Positions 27,052 through 38,324 are shown, numbered from the stretch's first letter. The stretch is 64,000 nt of DNA from Mangrovicella endophytica (GCF_002893625.1 NZ_PKMZ01000012.1:41634-105633), one strand, 5' to 3'. The notes: a model not told the origin generated them from the sequence alone. Program-made: numbers and translations.

Positions 27052-27223
27052 ATTGCTCGATCCTCTGCCGAAGTCGCGGGATGATCCGCTGGGGGAGCAT
27101 CGTTCCGATGCCGCGCCGGTGGCTGTAGCATGCCGGACCGTCGCTGCAACGGCCCCGTTGATCTTGCAGGACCCGTAGCCGATATCCTCAGGACACCGCT
27201 GCACGTTCGACAGGAGCCGGCCC

Positions 27224-27520
27224 ATGACCGACGAACAACGTATCGCCTATGAGGCGGCGGCCTTTCGGCGGCTGCGCGATCACCTGCGCCAGCGAACCGA
27301 CGTGCAGAATATCGACTTGATGAATCTCGCCGGCTTCTGCCGCAACTGCCTGTCCAATTGGTATCGCGAAGCGGCCGAAGCCGACAATGTGGCGGTCTCC
27401 AAGGACGAGGCGCGCGAGTTCGTCTATGGAATGCCCTATGAGGAGTGGAAGGCGCGCTACCAGGCTGAGTCCAGCGAGGAAAGCCGGTCGGCATTCGAGT
27501 CGTCGCAGCCCCACGGCTGA
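27224..27520 (+). CDS. DUF1244 family protein
   Basis: A 98-residue protein of the small helical DUF1244 family. Conserved parts are RLRDHLRQRTDVQNIDLMNLAGFCRNCLSNWY and YGMPYEEWKARYQ. The CxxC-like pair in FCRNC could bind metal. Function is unknown. It lies between the divergent EamA gene and gapR. Confidence 0.92.
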   Translation: MTDEQRIAYEAAAFRRLRDHLRQRTDVQNIDLMNLAGFCRNCLSNWYREAAEADNVAVSKDEAREFVYGMPYEEWKARYQAESSEESRSAFESSQPHG

Positions 27521-27684
27521 CGACGGGTCATAGGCTTACGCTAGACACGGGAGAGAACGGCTGCCGTAGCGATCGCGGCTGTCTGCCCAACTCCGCGGTT
27601 GCTGCGTGCCGCTTCAACGAATCACCGCTTTTCTGCTAGTCGCCGGCTCCGAGTTCAAAGAACCGCGCAAGGACGGAGTTCCGC

Positions 27685-27942
27685 ATGTCCAATACCGACG
27701 GCGTCGCCCAGGATCAGCTTCGCTCCTTCGTGGAGCGCATCGAGCGGCTTGAGGAAGAAAAGAAGACGATCGCCGACGACATCAAGGACGTCTATGCCGA
27801 AGCCAAGGGCAACGGCTTCGACACCAAGGTGCTGCGCAAGGTGATCTCCATCCGCAAGCAGGACCAGAACGAGCGCGCCGAGCAGGATGCGATCCTCGAC
27901 CTCTACCTGCAGGCCCTCGGCATGACTCCGGGTGCCAGCTGA
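27685..27942 (+). CDS. gapR: GapR-type nucleoid protein (DUF2312)
   Basis: An 85-residue GapR family member ([47 protein letters not shown]). In Caulobacter GapR binds AT-rich, overtwisted DNA ahead of replication and transcription and is essential for normal chromosome dynamics. The coiled-coil N-terminus and the conserved C-terminal DNA-binding half are both present at normal length. The gene is single and converges on mucR with a shared terminator. Confidence 0.93.
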   Translation: MSNTDGVAQDQLRSFVERIERLEEEKKTIADDIKDVYAEAKGNGFDTKVLRKVISIRKQDQNERAEQDAILDLYLQALGMTPGAS

Positions 27943-28046
27943 GCGCTCATGGCAGCGCGAAGCATGCGAGCGACAGTCGCGGTGGCGATGCGCTGAACGG
28001 CCCATGGCCGCTCTCCCGCCGCTCAGCCTATGGGCCGTGAATACAG

Positions 28047-28080
28047 TAAGGGCCGCGCAGCCATCGCCGCGCGGCCCTTA
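28047..28080. terminator. bidirectional terminator between gapR and mucR
   Basis: A perfect 12-bp stem, TAAGGGCCGCGC (28047-28058) with GCGCGGCCCTTA (28069-28080). It serves two convergent genes. Confidence 0.85.
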
Positions 28081-28119
28081 AGTTCTTTATCTGCGGCGCG
28101 GGGGCGCCGGCTTGGACCC

Positions 28120-28545
28120 TCAGCGGCCGCCGCGGCGCTTGTGGCCGAGACCCATCTGCTTGGCGAGACGCGACCGAGCGGCTGCATAGTTCGGCGCAAC
28201 CATCGGGTAGTCGGCCGGCAGGTCCCACTTCTCGCGGTATTCCTCGGGCGACAGATTATAGTGCGTCATCAGGTGGCGCTTCAGCGACTTGAACTTCTTG
28301 CCGTCCTCGAGGCAGACGATGTAGTCGTCCGTCACCGACTTCTTCACCGGGATGGCCGGCTTCGGCTTTTCAACCTGCGGCGCCTGCGGTGCGGCAGTGG
28401 TGCGGCCGAGCGCGCCGTAGACATCAGAAATAAGGGCAGGCAGCTCGGATACCGGAAGCGAATTGTTGCTGACATAGGCGGCTACGACCTCCGCCGTCAG
28501 CTCCATGAGCATCTCGTTGTTATCAAAGCTATCGATCTGATCCAT
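28120..28545 (-). CDS. mucR: MucR/Ros family zinc-finger regulator
   Basis: A 141-residue MucR/Ros protein. The N-terminal half is the oligomerisation part. The C-terminal half is the prokaryotic zinc finger, with Cys78 in [21 protein letters not shown] plus His91 and His95 as likely ligands; the second Cys of Ros is Asp81, as in many MucR proteins. MucR acts as an H-NS-like global repressor in rhizobia and Brucella, controlling exopolysaccharide, motility and its own promoter. A long, markedly AT-rich region upstream (28546-28960) suits autoregulation. Confidence 0.95.
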   Translation of the reverse strand: MDQIDSFDNNEMLMELTAEVVAAYVSNNSLPVSELPALISDVYGALGRTTAAPQAPQVEKPKPAIPVKKSVTDDYIVCLEDGKKFKSLKRHLMTHYNLSPEEYREKWDLPADYPMVAPNYAAARSRLAKQMGLGHKRRGGR

Positions 28546-29031
28546 ATCTCGTTGGCTCCAGCGTCAGCCGAAATCGGTTGCGCCGCAGAATCCTACATCC
28601 TGCGGGATCTCGGGATTTCGGGGGAAGTTCCTATTGTTCATGGCCGTCTGCGAAGACTGCGTCGCTCGACTGCGGCTAGCTTGGTATTGATGGGCCATTA
28701 CTTAATGTCAAGTGACGAATCTGCAAGGCCAAGCTTAGCTGCATAGGCGAAATTGCAGCATCAACCACTTATTTCATTGGAAATCAGCGTCTGAGTTGTC
28801 GCCGTTGCAGACGACCGGCGAAGTTTTCAAGCGCTCAATGAATTAACAAGATCAAGCTATGGTCAATTTCTACAACTTATGCGTGATTGGCCATCTATTC
28901 TACCATCCCCTAGAGGACAGTCCGCCCAATCTTAATCTAGGTGATTCGCAGATGATCACGCGCAGCCATGCCTCTCTGGCGGCAGGCTGACCGGCAGCCG
29001 TTGGCGCGCCTTGACCGCTCGCGCAAAACGA
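28546..29031. other. AT-rich intergenic region upstream of mucR
   Basis: About 490 bases without an ORF I trust. From roughly 28,680 to 28,950 it is visibly AT-rich with many T-A steps, unlike the rest of the window. MucR-type proteins favour such DNA, so this is the likely autoregulatory promoter region. No hairpin RNA gene is clear. Confidence 0.5.
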
Positions 29032-29068
29032 AACGAGCGCTGCGGCAGGCTTTGCCGCAGCGCTCGTT
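29032..29068 (-). terminator. strong terminator after the DUF882 gene
   Basis: A perfect 16-bp stem (29032-29047 with 29053-29068) and 5-base loop. Read leftward it is followed by TCGTTTTG. Confidence 0.85.
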
Positions 29069-29086
29069 CAACGTCGTAAGCCGCGA

Positions 29087-30868
29087 TCAGCGAAAATTGG
29101 CGACCGGGAGGAACTCCACCGCAGTGCCGACGAAGCGATCGGCGGCAGGGTTCCGAGGCTCTGCGGCAAAGCCCATCGTGTAGACGGAGGTCGGCGCTTC
29201 CTGGACGAGGCGGTCGGCCTTCGGACGCTGCATGCCGGCGACCTTGGCGCGCAGGTCCGGATCGATGACCAGCGACGCGATCTGCACTCGTGACGTGATC
29301 GCCTGCTGTGCCATGGTCGGCGCCGGCGCAGCGACCTGGCGCTGCGAGCGGACAAGGCGGCCGCCTTTGCCGGACACGGAGGCAGCGCGCGGTGCAGCAA
29401 CCGGTGCGGCCGGTGCCAGCGAGGCGACGCGCGTCGCGGCCGGAACAGCGGCGGATTTCGGCGCCGCGGCAGGCTTCATCGAAGGAGCGGCGGCGTTCAG
29501 CATCAGGCTGGCAGCCGCGGTCTTGCCAGGCTCGACAACCAGGCGCTCGGGCCGCGGCGCCGGCATGACGCTGGCGGTGACGATCGCCTCCTCGGCAGCC
29601 GCCTTCGGCTCGGGCGCTTTTTCGGCAAGGATCGTCTCGAAGAGCGGCCGCTGACGCGGGGTCGGAACGTTGTAGGCGAGCTGGGCCGCGCTTTCGGTCT
29701 CATCCGCGGCCTGCTTCTCGAGCGCGGCGACAAGCGTCGTCACCTCGTCGGCGGGCACTGCGGCGGCTGCAGGAGCGGCGGCAGCGCGTGCCGGAGCCCA
29801 TGTCGGGGTCGGAACATGCCGCGTATCGAGCGAAGCGACCTCCGTCGCCTTCTCTTCCGGAATGCCGGCCGGCGGCGTCGGAGCACCGAGATCGAAGGTG
29901 TCGCGGGCCGGCAGCGCCACGCCGGACGGCAGCACGGCCGGACGACGGGCCGGAGCCACCTCAGCCACGTCGACCTCCGGCATCGCAACGGCGCGCGGCG
30001 TCACAGCCTTCGGAGCAACAGGCGCGGGAACAGCCTTGGGGGTTGCAGCCTTCGGCGTCGGCGCGGCGGCCTCGACCTCATCCTCTTCCTCGTCGGCCCC
30101 GCCACCGCCGAACAGGGCGGCGAACAGCGTACGACCACCGCCCGAAGACTTCGAGGCTGCGCTGGCATTGGCGACCATCAGCGTGTCGGCGCCACGGCGC
30201 TTCTTGTAGGAGGCGAGCGCCTCCTGATAGCCCGGCAGCGGCTTGCCGTCGGACGGAACGTGGATGGTGTTGCCCTTCGGGAAGACGGCGAGGAGCTCCC
30301 GGCGGCTCATGCGCGGCCAGTGCCGGGCGTTACCGACGTCGAAATGGACGAAAGGCGATCCGGACTTCGGATAATAGCCGACACCGCCGACCTGCATCTT
30401 CAGACCGATCTCGCGCATCTTCTTCAGCGGAACGTCCGGAAGGTAGAAGTCGAGCGCCTTGCCCAGCATGTGCTGGCTTTCCTTGGCGACACCGGACGAG
30501 CGCGAGCGCAGCATCGAGTTGGTGGCCGGGGCGCGATATCCGCAGATGACGTTGATATAGGCGCGAGAGCCGGACTGACGGTAGGCCTCGTAGATCAGAT
30601 CAAGCAGCCGGGGATCCATGTTGACCGGCTTCTTCTGGCGCCAGTCCCGAAGGATCCAGTTGATCTGCTTCAGACCGTCCTTGAGATAGCGGCCGTCCTT
30701 CTTGTAGGCGATCTCCGCCTTCTCATGCGTATGGAGATGATAGAATTTCAGCGTCCGCGTTTCGGCTCGTGCCGCAACGGTTCCAGCGGAAAAAAGAAGC
30801 AGTCCTGCGGCGGCGATGCTGGCCACGCGACCAGCCCAACGGCCGGCGCGGTCGGTCATTCCGAGCAT
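29087..30868 (-). CDS. exported DUF882 (peptidase M15-like) cell-wall protein with Ala/Pro-rich tail
   Basis: 593 residues. A signal peptide (around VASIAAAGLLLFSAGTVAARA) leads to a DUF882/YcbK-like domain (~35-190) of the zinc D,D-carboxypeptidase fold. Candidate zinc ligands are visible: His and Asp in SQHMLGKALDFYLP and the last His in SPFVHFDVG. The remainder, about 400 residues, is Ala/Pro/Val-rich and low in complexity. It probably acts on or binds peptidoglycan in the periplasm. Start is ATG 30868 or 30859. The catalytic domain is secure; the tail has no recognisable domain. Confidence 0.88.
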   Translation of the reverse strand: MLGMTDRAGRWAGRVASIAAAGLLLFSAGTVAARAETRTLKFYHLHTHEKAEIAYKKDGRYLKDGLKQINWILRDWRQKKPVNMDPRLLDLIYEAYRQSGSRAYINVICGYRAPATNSMLRSRSSGVAKESQHMLGKALDFYLPDVPLKKMREIGLKMQVGGVGYYPKSGSPFVHFDVGNARHWPRMSRRELLAVFPKGNTIHVPSDGKPLPGYQEALASYKKRRGADTLMVANASAASKSSGGGRTLFAALFGGGGADEEEDEVEAAAPTPKAATPKAVPAPVAPKAVTPRAVAMPEVDVAEVAPARRPAVLPSGVALPARDTFDLGAPTPPAGIPEEKATEVASLDTRHVPTPTWAPARAAAAPAAAAVPADEVTTLVAALEKQAADETESAAQLAYNVPTPRQRPLFETILAEKAPEPKAAAEEAIVTASVMPAPRPERLVVEPGKTAAASLMLNAAAPSMKPAAAPKSAAVPAATRVASLAPAAPVAAPRAASVSGKGGRLVRSQRQVAAPAPTMAQQAITSRVQIASLVIDPDLRAKVAGMQRPKADRLVQEAPTSVYTMGFAAEPRNPAADRFVGTAVEFLPVANFR

Positions 30869-31086
30869 TCGGTCTTCCCCTCGAACCGTCGGTCGCGCCC
30901 GACATCCCTCGGCAGCGATCCGCGCAGGATATTCTACGAGCGCCTAGTCTTACACAAGTGCGGCATCAAAATGACGCCTAGCTCATCGAAGCTGCATTTG
31001 AAACGAAACAACTTAAGTAGCTATTAAGGACGATAGCATTTCAGCGGCTTCCATGCCGCACCGCAATGCCGCCATTGGCGATCCGT

Positions 31087-32553
<1,467 letters not shown>

Positions 32554-32714
32554 GCCGTCTCTCCCGCTCTCGCCTCATGGCGTCGATGACCCAATTTGAC
32601 ACGGGTCCCTGAAGCGGGATTGAAGGAGCAGGGCTAACGAAGCGTGACGGCGCTTCTCAAGCTTCCGCCGCGTCTGGCCTGCGGCCTCGTCCCACCAACG
32701 ACGGAACCATCAGC

Positions 32715-34550
32715 ATGAGCGATACCTTCCGGGTTCTTGCAGCCGCCGAAGCGGCTGCCGACGCAGCACCGCGCGAGGCGCTGCCGGAATGGGACCTCAC
32801 AGATCTCTATTCCGGCATGGACAGCCCGCAGCTTGCCTCCGACCTCGACACCGGGGCGAGCGACGCCGCCGCATTTCAGGCCCGCTGGCGCGGCATCCTT
32901 GCCCGCGAAGCGGAGAAGCCGTCAGGCGGCAGCCTGGCGACTGCGATCGCGGAATTCGAGCACCTGGAGGAGCGGCTGGGTCGCATCATCTCCTATGCGG
33001 GCCTCGTCTACTCCGGCGACACCGCCGATCCGGCCCGTGCCAAATTCTATGGCGACGTGCAGTCCCGCATCACCGACATCTCCTCGCGCCTCCTGTTCTT
33101 CGCGCTGGAGCTGAACCGCATCGACGATGCGGTGATGGACGCTGCGATCGCCGCCAATCCGAAGCTCGCGCATTACAAGCCGTGGATCGTCGATCTTCGC
33201 CAGGACAAGCCGTATCAGCTCGAGGACCGGGTCGAGGAACTGTTCCACGACAAGGCCGTGACCGGCTGGAGTGCCTGGAACCGCCTCTTCGACGAGACGA
33301 TGACCGCGCTGCGCTTCGACGTCGACGGCAAGAGTCTCGCTCTCGAAGAGACGTTGAACCTCCTCCAGGATCCGGAGCGCGAGAAGCGCCGCACCGCGTC
33401 CGACGCGCTCGCTGCCGTGTTCTCGCAGAACCTTCGCACCTTCACGCTGATCACCAACACGCTGGCCAAGGACAAAGAGATCTCCGACCGCTGGCGCGGC
33501 TTCCAGGACGTCGCAGACTCGCGGCATCTGGCGAACCGCGTGGAGCGCGAGGTCGTCGACGCGCTGGCGGAAGCGGTCGTCGCCGCCTATCCCTCGATTT
33601 CGCACCGCTACTACGCGATGAAGGCGAAGTGGCTCGGCCTGGATCAGCTCGCCCATTACGACCGCAACGCGCCGCTGCCGAACGCAGCCCGCCGCGACAT
33701 CCCCTGGGCCGAGGCGCGTTCAACTGTGCTCGGCGCCTATGCCGGCTTCTCGCCTGACATGGCCGAGATCGCCAAGCGCTTCTTCGACTGCAACTGGATC
33801 GACGCGGCGATCCGGCCGGGCAAGTCCCCTGGCGCCTTCGCACATCCGACCGTGCCGTCGGCCCATCCTTACGTGCTGCTCAACTATCTCGGCAAACCGC
33901 GGGACGTCATGACGCTTGCCCATGAGCTCGGCCATGGCGTCCATCAGGTGCTGGCGGGTCCGCAAGGCGCGCTGATGGCGCCGACGCCGCTGACGCTCGC
34001 GGAGACCGCCTCGGTGTTCGGCGAGATGCTGACCTTCCGCTCCCTCCTCGACCAGGCCGCGACACGCAGCGAACGCAAGACGCTGCTCGCCTCCAAGGTG
34101 GAGGACATGATCAATACGGTGGTGCGGCAGATCGCCTTCTACACCTTCGAGCGGGAGCTACATCAGGAGCGGCGGCAGGGCGAACTCACCGCCGAACGCA
34201 TCGGCGAAATCTGGACGAGCGTGCAGGGGCGCAGCCTCGGACCCGCGATCCATCTCGGTCCCGGCTACGAGACCTTCTGGACCTATGTTCCGCACTTCAT
34301 CCACTCGCCCTTCTACGTCTATGCCTATGCCTTCGGCGATTGCCTGGTGAACTCGCTCTACGCGGTCTACGAGAACGCGGGCGAGGGTTTTCAGGACAAG
34401 TACTTCGCCATGCTGCGGGCGGGCGGCAGCAAGCATCATTCGGAGCTCCTGGCGCCGTTCGGGCTCGATGCCTCCGATCCCTCCTTCTGGTCGCGTGGCC
34501 TCGGCGTCATCTCCGGCTTCATCGACGAGCTGGAAGCGCTGGAGGACTGA
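32715..34550 (+). CDS. pepF: M3-family oligoendopeptidase F
   Basis: A 611-residue zinc metallopeptidase. The catalytic motif is HELGH in LAHELGHGVHQVL (~residue 403), with the third ligand Glu in the ETASVFGEML segment. The N-terminal PepF helical domain is present (WDLTDLYSGMDSPQLASDLD). It degrades short peptides in the cytoplasm. It is full length for the family, and the gene stands alone. Confidence 0.96.
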   Translation: MSDTFRVLAAAEAAADAAPREALPEWDLTDLYSGMDSPQLASDLDTGASDAAAFQARWRGILAREAEKPSGGSLATAIAEFEHLEERLGRIISYAGLVYSGDTADPARAKFYGDVQSRITDISSRLLFFALELNRIDDAVMDAAIAANPKLAHYKPWIVDLRQDKPYQLEDRVEELFHDKAVTGWSAWNRLFDETMTALRFDVDGKSLALEETLNLLQDPEREKRRTASDALAAVFSQNLRTFTLITNTLAKDKEISDRWRGFQDVADSRHLANRVEREVVDALAEAVVAAYPSISHRYYAMKAKWLGLDQLAHYDRNAPLPNAARRDIPWAEARSTVLGAYAGFSPDMAEIAKRFFDCNWIDAAIRPGKSPGAFAHPTVPSAHPYVLLNYLGKPRDVMTLAHELGHGVHQVLAGPQGALMAPTPLTLAETASVFGEMLTFRSLLDQAATRSERKTLLASKVEDMINTVVRQIAFYTFERELHQERRQGELTAERIGEIWTSVQGRSLGPAIHLGPGYETFWTYVPHFIHSPFYVYAYAFGDCLVNSLYAVYENAGEGFQDKYFAMLRAGGSKHHSELLAPFGLDASDPSFWSRGLGVISGFIDELEALED

Positions 34551-34556
34551 CGGGCC

Positions 34557-35531
34557 TCAGGTGCCCTCGTCCAGCGCGTCGCCCCAGTCGAGGCGGCGCG
34601 CGCGGCGGAAGGCATCGCCGTCGCGGCGGGTGATCAGGCGCTCTCGCGCCGTGCCGTCCGGTTCGCAAAGCTTCAGCGCGACGCGGCCGCTGGCGGTCCG
34701 CGGCGGTGCGAGAACGCGCGCAGCCCCCACGGGCACGGGATGCCGGCTGGCGGCGATGAAGATGTACTTCTCGTCCTCCCACGGCACCTCGCCGCCCTTG
34801 GCGAGCCGGTGGCGCCTCGATCGCGCGACGCGCGCGGCGAAGTGGCACCAGTCCGGCGCGACCAATGGACAGGGCGACGCATGGGCGCAGGGCGCCACAA
34901 CCGCGGCACCGCTTGCGATCAGCTGATCCCGGGCCGCCAGTATCCGCCGCCAGCCGGCGGGCGTGCCCGGCTCGACGACGACGAGAAGGCCGCGCGTCAG
35001 CGCCCACAGGCGCGAGATCAGCTGCTCGCCGGCCGCCGGCGAGAGTTCATCGAGGACATAGGCCAGCGTCACGAGGTCCGCGGCCTCAGCATCGGCAAGC
35101 CCGTCTTCGATCCGCCCTGCCCTCCAGCCGACAGCGACATTGGCAAGCTCGCTGCCGAGCGCTTCGCCCACCCGACGGATCGACGGACTGGCCTCGATCA
35201 GCGTCGCCTCCTTCAGATCCGGCCAGCAATCGGCCGCGGCCCAGAGCGCCGAACCAGGTCCGGCACCGACGTCGAGGAGGCTCGTCGGCGCGAAGTCGGG
35301 CAACCGCTCGGCGGCAGCCGCAAGGCTCGTTCGGATCGCCGCAAAGGTCGCGGGCAGGCGCGTCGCCAGGTAGGCGCGCGCGGCCAGATCGTCGCCAAGA
35401 TGCAGCCGGCCGTCGCGGATTTCGGCACGATAGCGCGTCGACAGAACCGCAGACGCGCGGTGCAGATCGGCCGGCGGCACGCCATCGAGAATGCGCTCCA
35501 CGCCGATGCGCAAGGCTGCCGGAAGTTCCAT
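34557..35531 (-). CDS. Rsm22-family ribosomal methyltransferase-like protein
   Basis: A 324-residue Rsm22 family protein with an S-adenosylmethionine fold (LLDVGAGPGSALWAAAD, ATLIEASPSIRRVGEAL, VTLAYVLDEL) and the Cys/His cluster that binds metal in this family (APCAHASPCPLVAPDWCHFAAR). Mitochondrial homologues assist small-subunit assembly; the bacterial role is inferred to be similar. The start at 35531 (MELPAALRIGVERIL) matches the family; a longer frame adds 15 residues. It converges on pepF with a gap of six bases. Confidence 0.88.
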   Translation of the reverse strand: MELPAALRIGVERILDGVPPADLHRASAVLSTRYRAEIRDGRLHLGDDLAARAYLATRLPATFAAIRTSLAAAAERLPDFAPTSLLDVGAGPGSALWAAADCWPDLKEATLIEASPSIRRVGEALGSELANVAVGWRAGRIEDGLADAEAADLVTLAYVLDELSPAAGEQLISRLWALTRGLLVVVEPGTPAGWRRILAARDQLIASGAAVVAPCAHASPCPLVAPDWCHFAARVARSRRHRLAKGGEVPWEDEKYIFIAASRHPVPVGAARVLAPPRTASGRVALKLCEPDGTARERLITRRDGDAFRRARRLDWGDALDEGT

Positions 35532-35743
35532 GCTGACGCGACCGAAGATGTTGAAAGGATTAAGCGCGGGAGCCACGGGAACGCCGGAGTCCCAAAGCCT
35601 CTGTAGCCAATCCAGCCGGCGAGACCAAATAGTTCAGCGTTCACCGCGTTTGCGTTCGAGTGCCTCCGGCACTTTCATGTGACATCAAACTGATTTAGCC
35701 GGTGAAGCTTGTTTTCGCATACGCAGTCAGGAAGGACCGACGA

Positions 35744-37192
35744 ATGGCAGACGAAACCTATCCGATCCACGGCAAGATTGCCGGCCCGATCGTCATGATC
35801 GGTTTTGGCTCGATCGGACGGGGCACGCTGCCGCTGATCGAACGTCACTTCGAGATCGATCGCTCCCGCTTCACCGTCATCGACCCCGACGACAGTCACC
35901 GCGGCCTGGTCGACGAGCGCGGACTGCGCTTCGTCCGCGAGGCAGTCACGCCGCAGAACTATGAGGAGCTGCTGACGCCGTTCCTGACGGAAGGCGAAGG
36001 CCAGGGCTTCTGCGTCAATCTCTCGATCGATACGTCCTCGCTCGACCTGATGCGCCTCTGCCGCAAGCTCGGCGTTCTCTACATCGATACGGTGGTGGAG
36101 CCCTGGAAGGGCTTCTACTACGACAAGGAGGCCTCGAACGCCGACCGCACCAATTACGCGCTGCGGGAAACGGTCAAGAAGGAGCGGCGGAAGAACCCGG
36201 GCGGCACCACGGCCGTGTCCTGCTCAGGCGCGAATCCGGGCATGGTCTCCTGGCTCGTCAAGCAGGCCCTCGTCGACGTTGCGACGGAGATCGGCCTCGA
36301 TTTCGAGGTGCCGGGCTCGGAGGATCGCAGCGCCTGGGCCAAGCTGATGAAGAAGACCGGCGTGAAGGGCATCCACATCGCCGAGCGCGATACGCAGCGC
36401 GCCAAGCGGCCGAAGCCGCAGAACGTCTTCTGGAACACGTGGTCTGTGGAGGGCTTCGTCTCCGAGGGGCTGCAGCCGGCCGAACTCGGTTGGGGCACCC
36501 ACGAGACGTGGATGCCGAAGAACGCCAAGACTTTCAAGAAGCACAAGAAGGCGGCGGCGATCTATCTGGAGCAGCCGGGCGCCAATACGCGCGTGCGCAC
36601 CTGGTGCCCGACCTTCGGCCCGCAATACGGCTATCTCGTCACGCATAACGAGGCGATTTCGGTCTCCGAATACTTCACCACCTATGACAAGCATGACGAG
36701 GTGAGCTTCCGGCCGACGTGCCACTACGCCTATCATCCCTGCAACGATGCGGTTCTGTCGCTGCACGAGATGTTCGGCGCTGCGGGCCGTCCGCAGCCAG
36801 TCTTCCACGTGCTGGATCAGGATGAACTGGTGGACGGCGCAGACGAGCTCGGCGTCCTCCTCTACGGCCACAAGAAGAACGCCTACTGGTACGGCTCACA
36901 GCTCTCGCTGGAGGAAGCACGCTCGCTGGCGCCCTACCAGAACGCCACCGGGCTGCAAGTCTCCTCGGCGGTGATCGCCGGCATGAGCTGGGCCCTGGAA
37001 AATCCCGAGGCCGGTATCGTCGAGACCGATGACATGGACTATCGCCGCTGCCTCGCGGTGCAGGCTCCGTATCTCGGACCGGTGAAAGGCTACTTCACCG
37101 ACTGGACGCCGCTGCAGGATCGGCCGGGCCTCTTCGAAGAGGACATCGACACCGACGATCCCTGGCAGTTTCGTAACATCCTCGTGCGCTGA
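35744..37192 (+). CDS. hss: homospermidine synthase
   Basis: A 482-residue bacterial homospermidine synthase that makes sym-homospermidine from putrescine with NAD+. Seen are the Rossmann motif MIGFGSIGRGTLPLIERHF, the substrate region (YIDTVVEPWKGFYYD; SCSGANPGMVSWLVKQAL) and a normal C-terminus. The ATG at 35744 is preceded by GGAAGGA. In related genomes an ornithine/lysine decarboxylase gene is often nearby; none is present here. A possible terminator hairpin follows at 37197. Confidence 0.97.
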   Translation: MADETYPIHGKIAGPIVMIGFGSIGRGTLPLIERHFEIDRSRFTVIDPDDSHRGLVDERGLRFVREAVTPQNYEELLTPFLTEGEGQGFCVNLSIDTSSLDLMRLCRKLGVLYIDTVVEPWKGFYYDKEASNADRTNYALRETVKKERRKNPGGTTAVSCSGANPGMVSWLVKQALVDVATEIGLDFEVPGSEDRSAWAKLMKKTGVKGIHIAERDTQRAKRPKPQNVFWNTWSVEGFVSEGLQPAELGWGTHETWMPKNAKTFKKHKKAAAIYLEQPGANTRVRTWCPTFGPQYGYLVTHNEAISVSEYFTTYDKHDEVSFRPTCHYAYHPCNDAVLSLHEMFGAAGRPQPVFHVLDQDELVDGADELGVLLYGHKKNAYWYGSQLSLEEARSLAPYQNATGLQVSSAVIAGMSWALENPEAGIVETDDMDYRRCLAVQAPYLGPVKGYFTDWTPLQDRPGLFEEDIDTDDPWQFRNILVR

Positions 37193-37196
37193 CAGC

Positions 37197-37237
37197 GTTC
37201 GGCGGCTTTTCCTGTGGACGAAGCGCCGCCGAACTTT
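37197..37237 (+). terminator. possible terminator after hss
   Basis: A 10-bp perfect stem GTTCGGCGGC/GCCGCCGAAC (37197-37206, 37225-37234) with an 18-base loop, then TTT. The large loop and short T tract make it a moderate call. Confidence 0.5.
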
Positions 37238-37332
37238 CAACCTTGGATCAATTTCAAGGTCCCGCTGGTTGAATGAGCGGGATGCACTAAGTCCTTGACC
37301 TGCATCTCCCAAGGTGCAGCGAGGAATTGCGT

Positions 37333-37791
37333 ATGAGCGAAGTGATAGAAGAGCAGGATAGACGTCGAAATCTCTTGATCGAGGTTCTGGACGCCATGAT
37401 GTCGGGTAACCCCGGCAAGATCACTTCCTATTTCGCCCCTGGAGCCGTGATCTCGACTCGCAGCAATGCCGGCATCATTGATGCGCCGTGGTTCGACCGC
37501 ATGGAAGGCGAGTTTCGTCTGCAGGGCGAGGAGGAGGCAAAGTCCTTCCTCAGCGAGCTGCTGCGGCGTGCGACCTACATCTCCTATGAGCTGCGTGGGA
37601 TCGTGGTCGAGCAGGACGACGCCGCCAGCCGCTGCAACTGGACCCGGCGCGACGAGCGGAACGGCTCGCTGGTGACGGGCACGACAATGTACTGGTTCAG
37701 CTTCACGACCGATGGACGGATCCGCTCGATCGAGACGATCGGCTCGATCCACTCCGTCATCCCCGCAAAGACACGCGAAGGCGCAGCCTGA
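37333..37791 (+). CDS. NTF2/SnoaL-like protein
   Basis: A 152-residue protein of the NTF2-like superfamily: an N-terminal helix (RRRNLLIEVLDAMMSGNPGKITSYFAPGAVI), then a curved sheet with ITGT-like strands (ASRCNWTRRDERNGSLVTGTTMYWFSF, RIRSIETIGSIHSV). Such proteins are ketosteroid-isomerase-like enzymes or binding domains; no specific activity can be assigned. GAGGAA precedes the ATG at 37333. Not obviously in an operon. Confidence 0.75.
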   Translation: MSEVIEEQDRRRNLLIEVLDAMMSGNPGKITSYFAPGAVISTRSNAGIIDAPWFDRMEGEFRLQGEEEAKSFLSELLRRATYISYELRGIVVEQDDAASRCNWTRRDERNGSLVTGTTMYWFSFTTDGRIRSIETIGSIHSVIPAKTREGAA

Positions 37792-37949
37792 GGCGCGGAA
37801 CGGATGTTTCGTTTAGCCGCGGCCGCCGCTCAGGAACCCTGAGCGAAGCACCTTGTGCAGTGTCCGACTTGTTGAACGCGGCGTAATTTCCCTTCGTTTC
37901 GAAATGCTCTAAATCTCACCGCGAACGCTCAAACGAGTTGGAGTTCCTC

Positions 37950-38324
37950 ATGTCCCGGACGGCCGCCCCGCTCCTTATGTCCGCCGCGCTGCTCGCCCTG
38001 TCCGCCTGCCAGTCCGCAGCGCCGCAGCGCGTAGCGACGGCACCGCAGCCGCGCGGCATCGAAGGCGCCTGGTCGTCGGTCGGCGGTCCGGTGCCCTATA
38101 CGGCGACGTTCAGCGGCGGCCGCTTCACCTCGACCGAAAGCGCCACCGGCGCGACGCTCGCCGCCGGCACCTACACCGACCGGGGACCGGGGCAGGTGAA
38201 CATCATCTACACCTCGACAGCGCGCAACCAGCGCCTCGCGGTGAACTGCAATCAGGTCCAGATGGATCGGCTGTCCTGTGCCTCATCCAACGGCAGCACG
38301 TTCGACCTCGTCCGCCGCGGCTGA
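37950..38324 (+). CDS. Omp10-like outer membrane lipoprotein
   Basis: A 124-residue lipoprotein. The signal peptide ends in a lipobox (LLALSAC), and the mature part matches the pattern of Brucella Omp10: GIEGAWSSVGG, FSGGRFTSTES, LAAGTYTDRG, VNCNQVQMDRLSCASSNGS and the closing FDLVRR. The two late cysteines probably form a disulphide. It should be anchored in the outer membrane. GGAG lies six bases before the ATG at 37950. hemH follows about 180 bases downstream in the same direction. Confidence 0.85.
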   Translation: MSRTAAPLLMSAALLALSACQSAAPQRVATAPQPRGIEGAWSSVGGPVPYTATFSGGRFTSTESATGATLAAGTYTDRGPGQVNIIYTSTARNQRLAVNCNQVQMDRLSCASSNGSTFDLVRRG

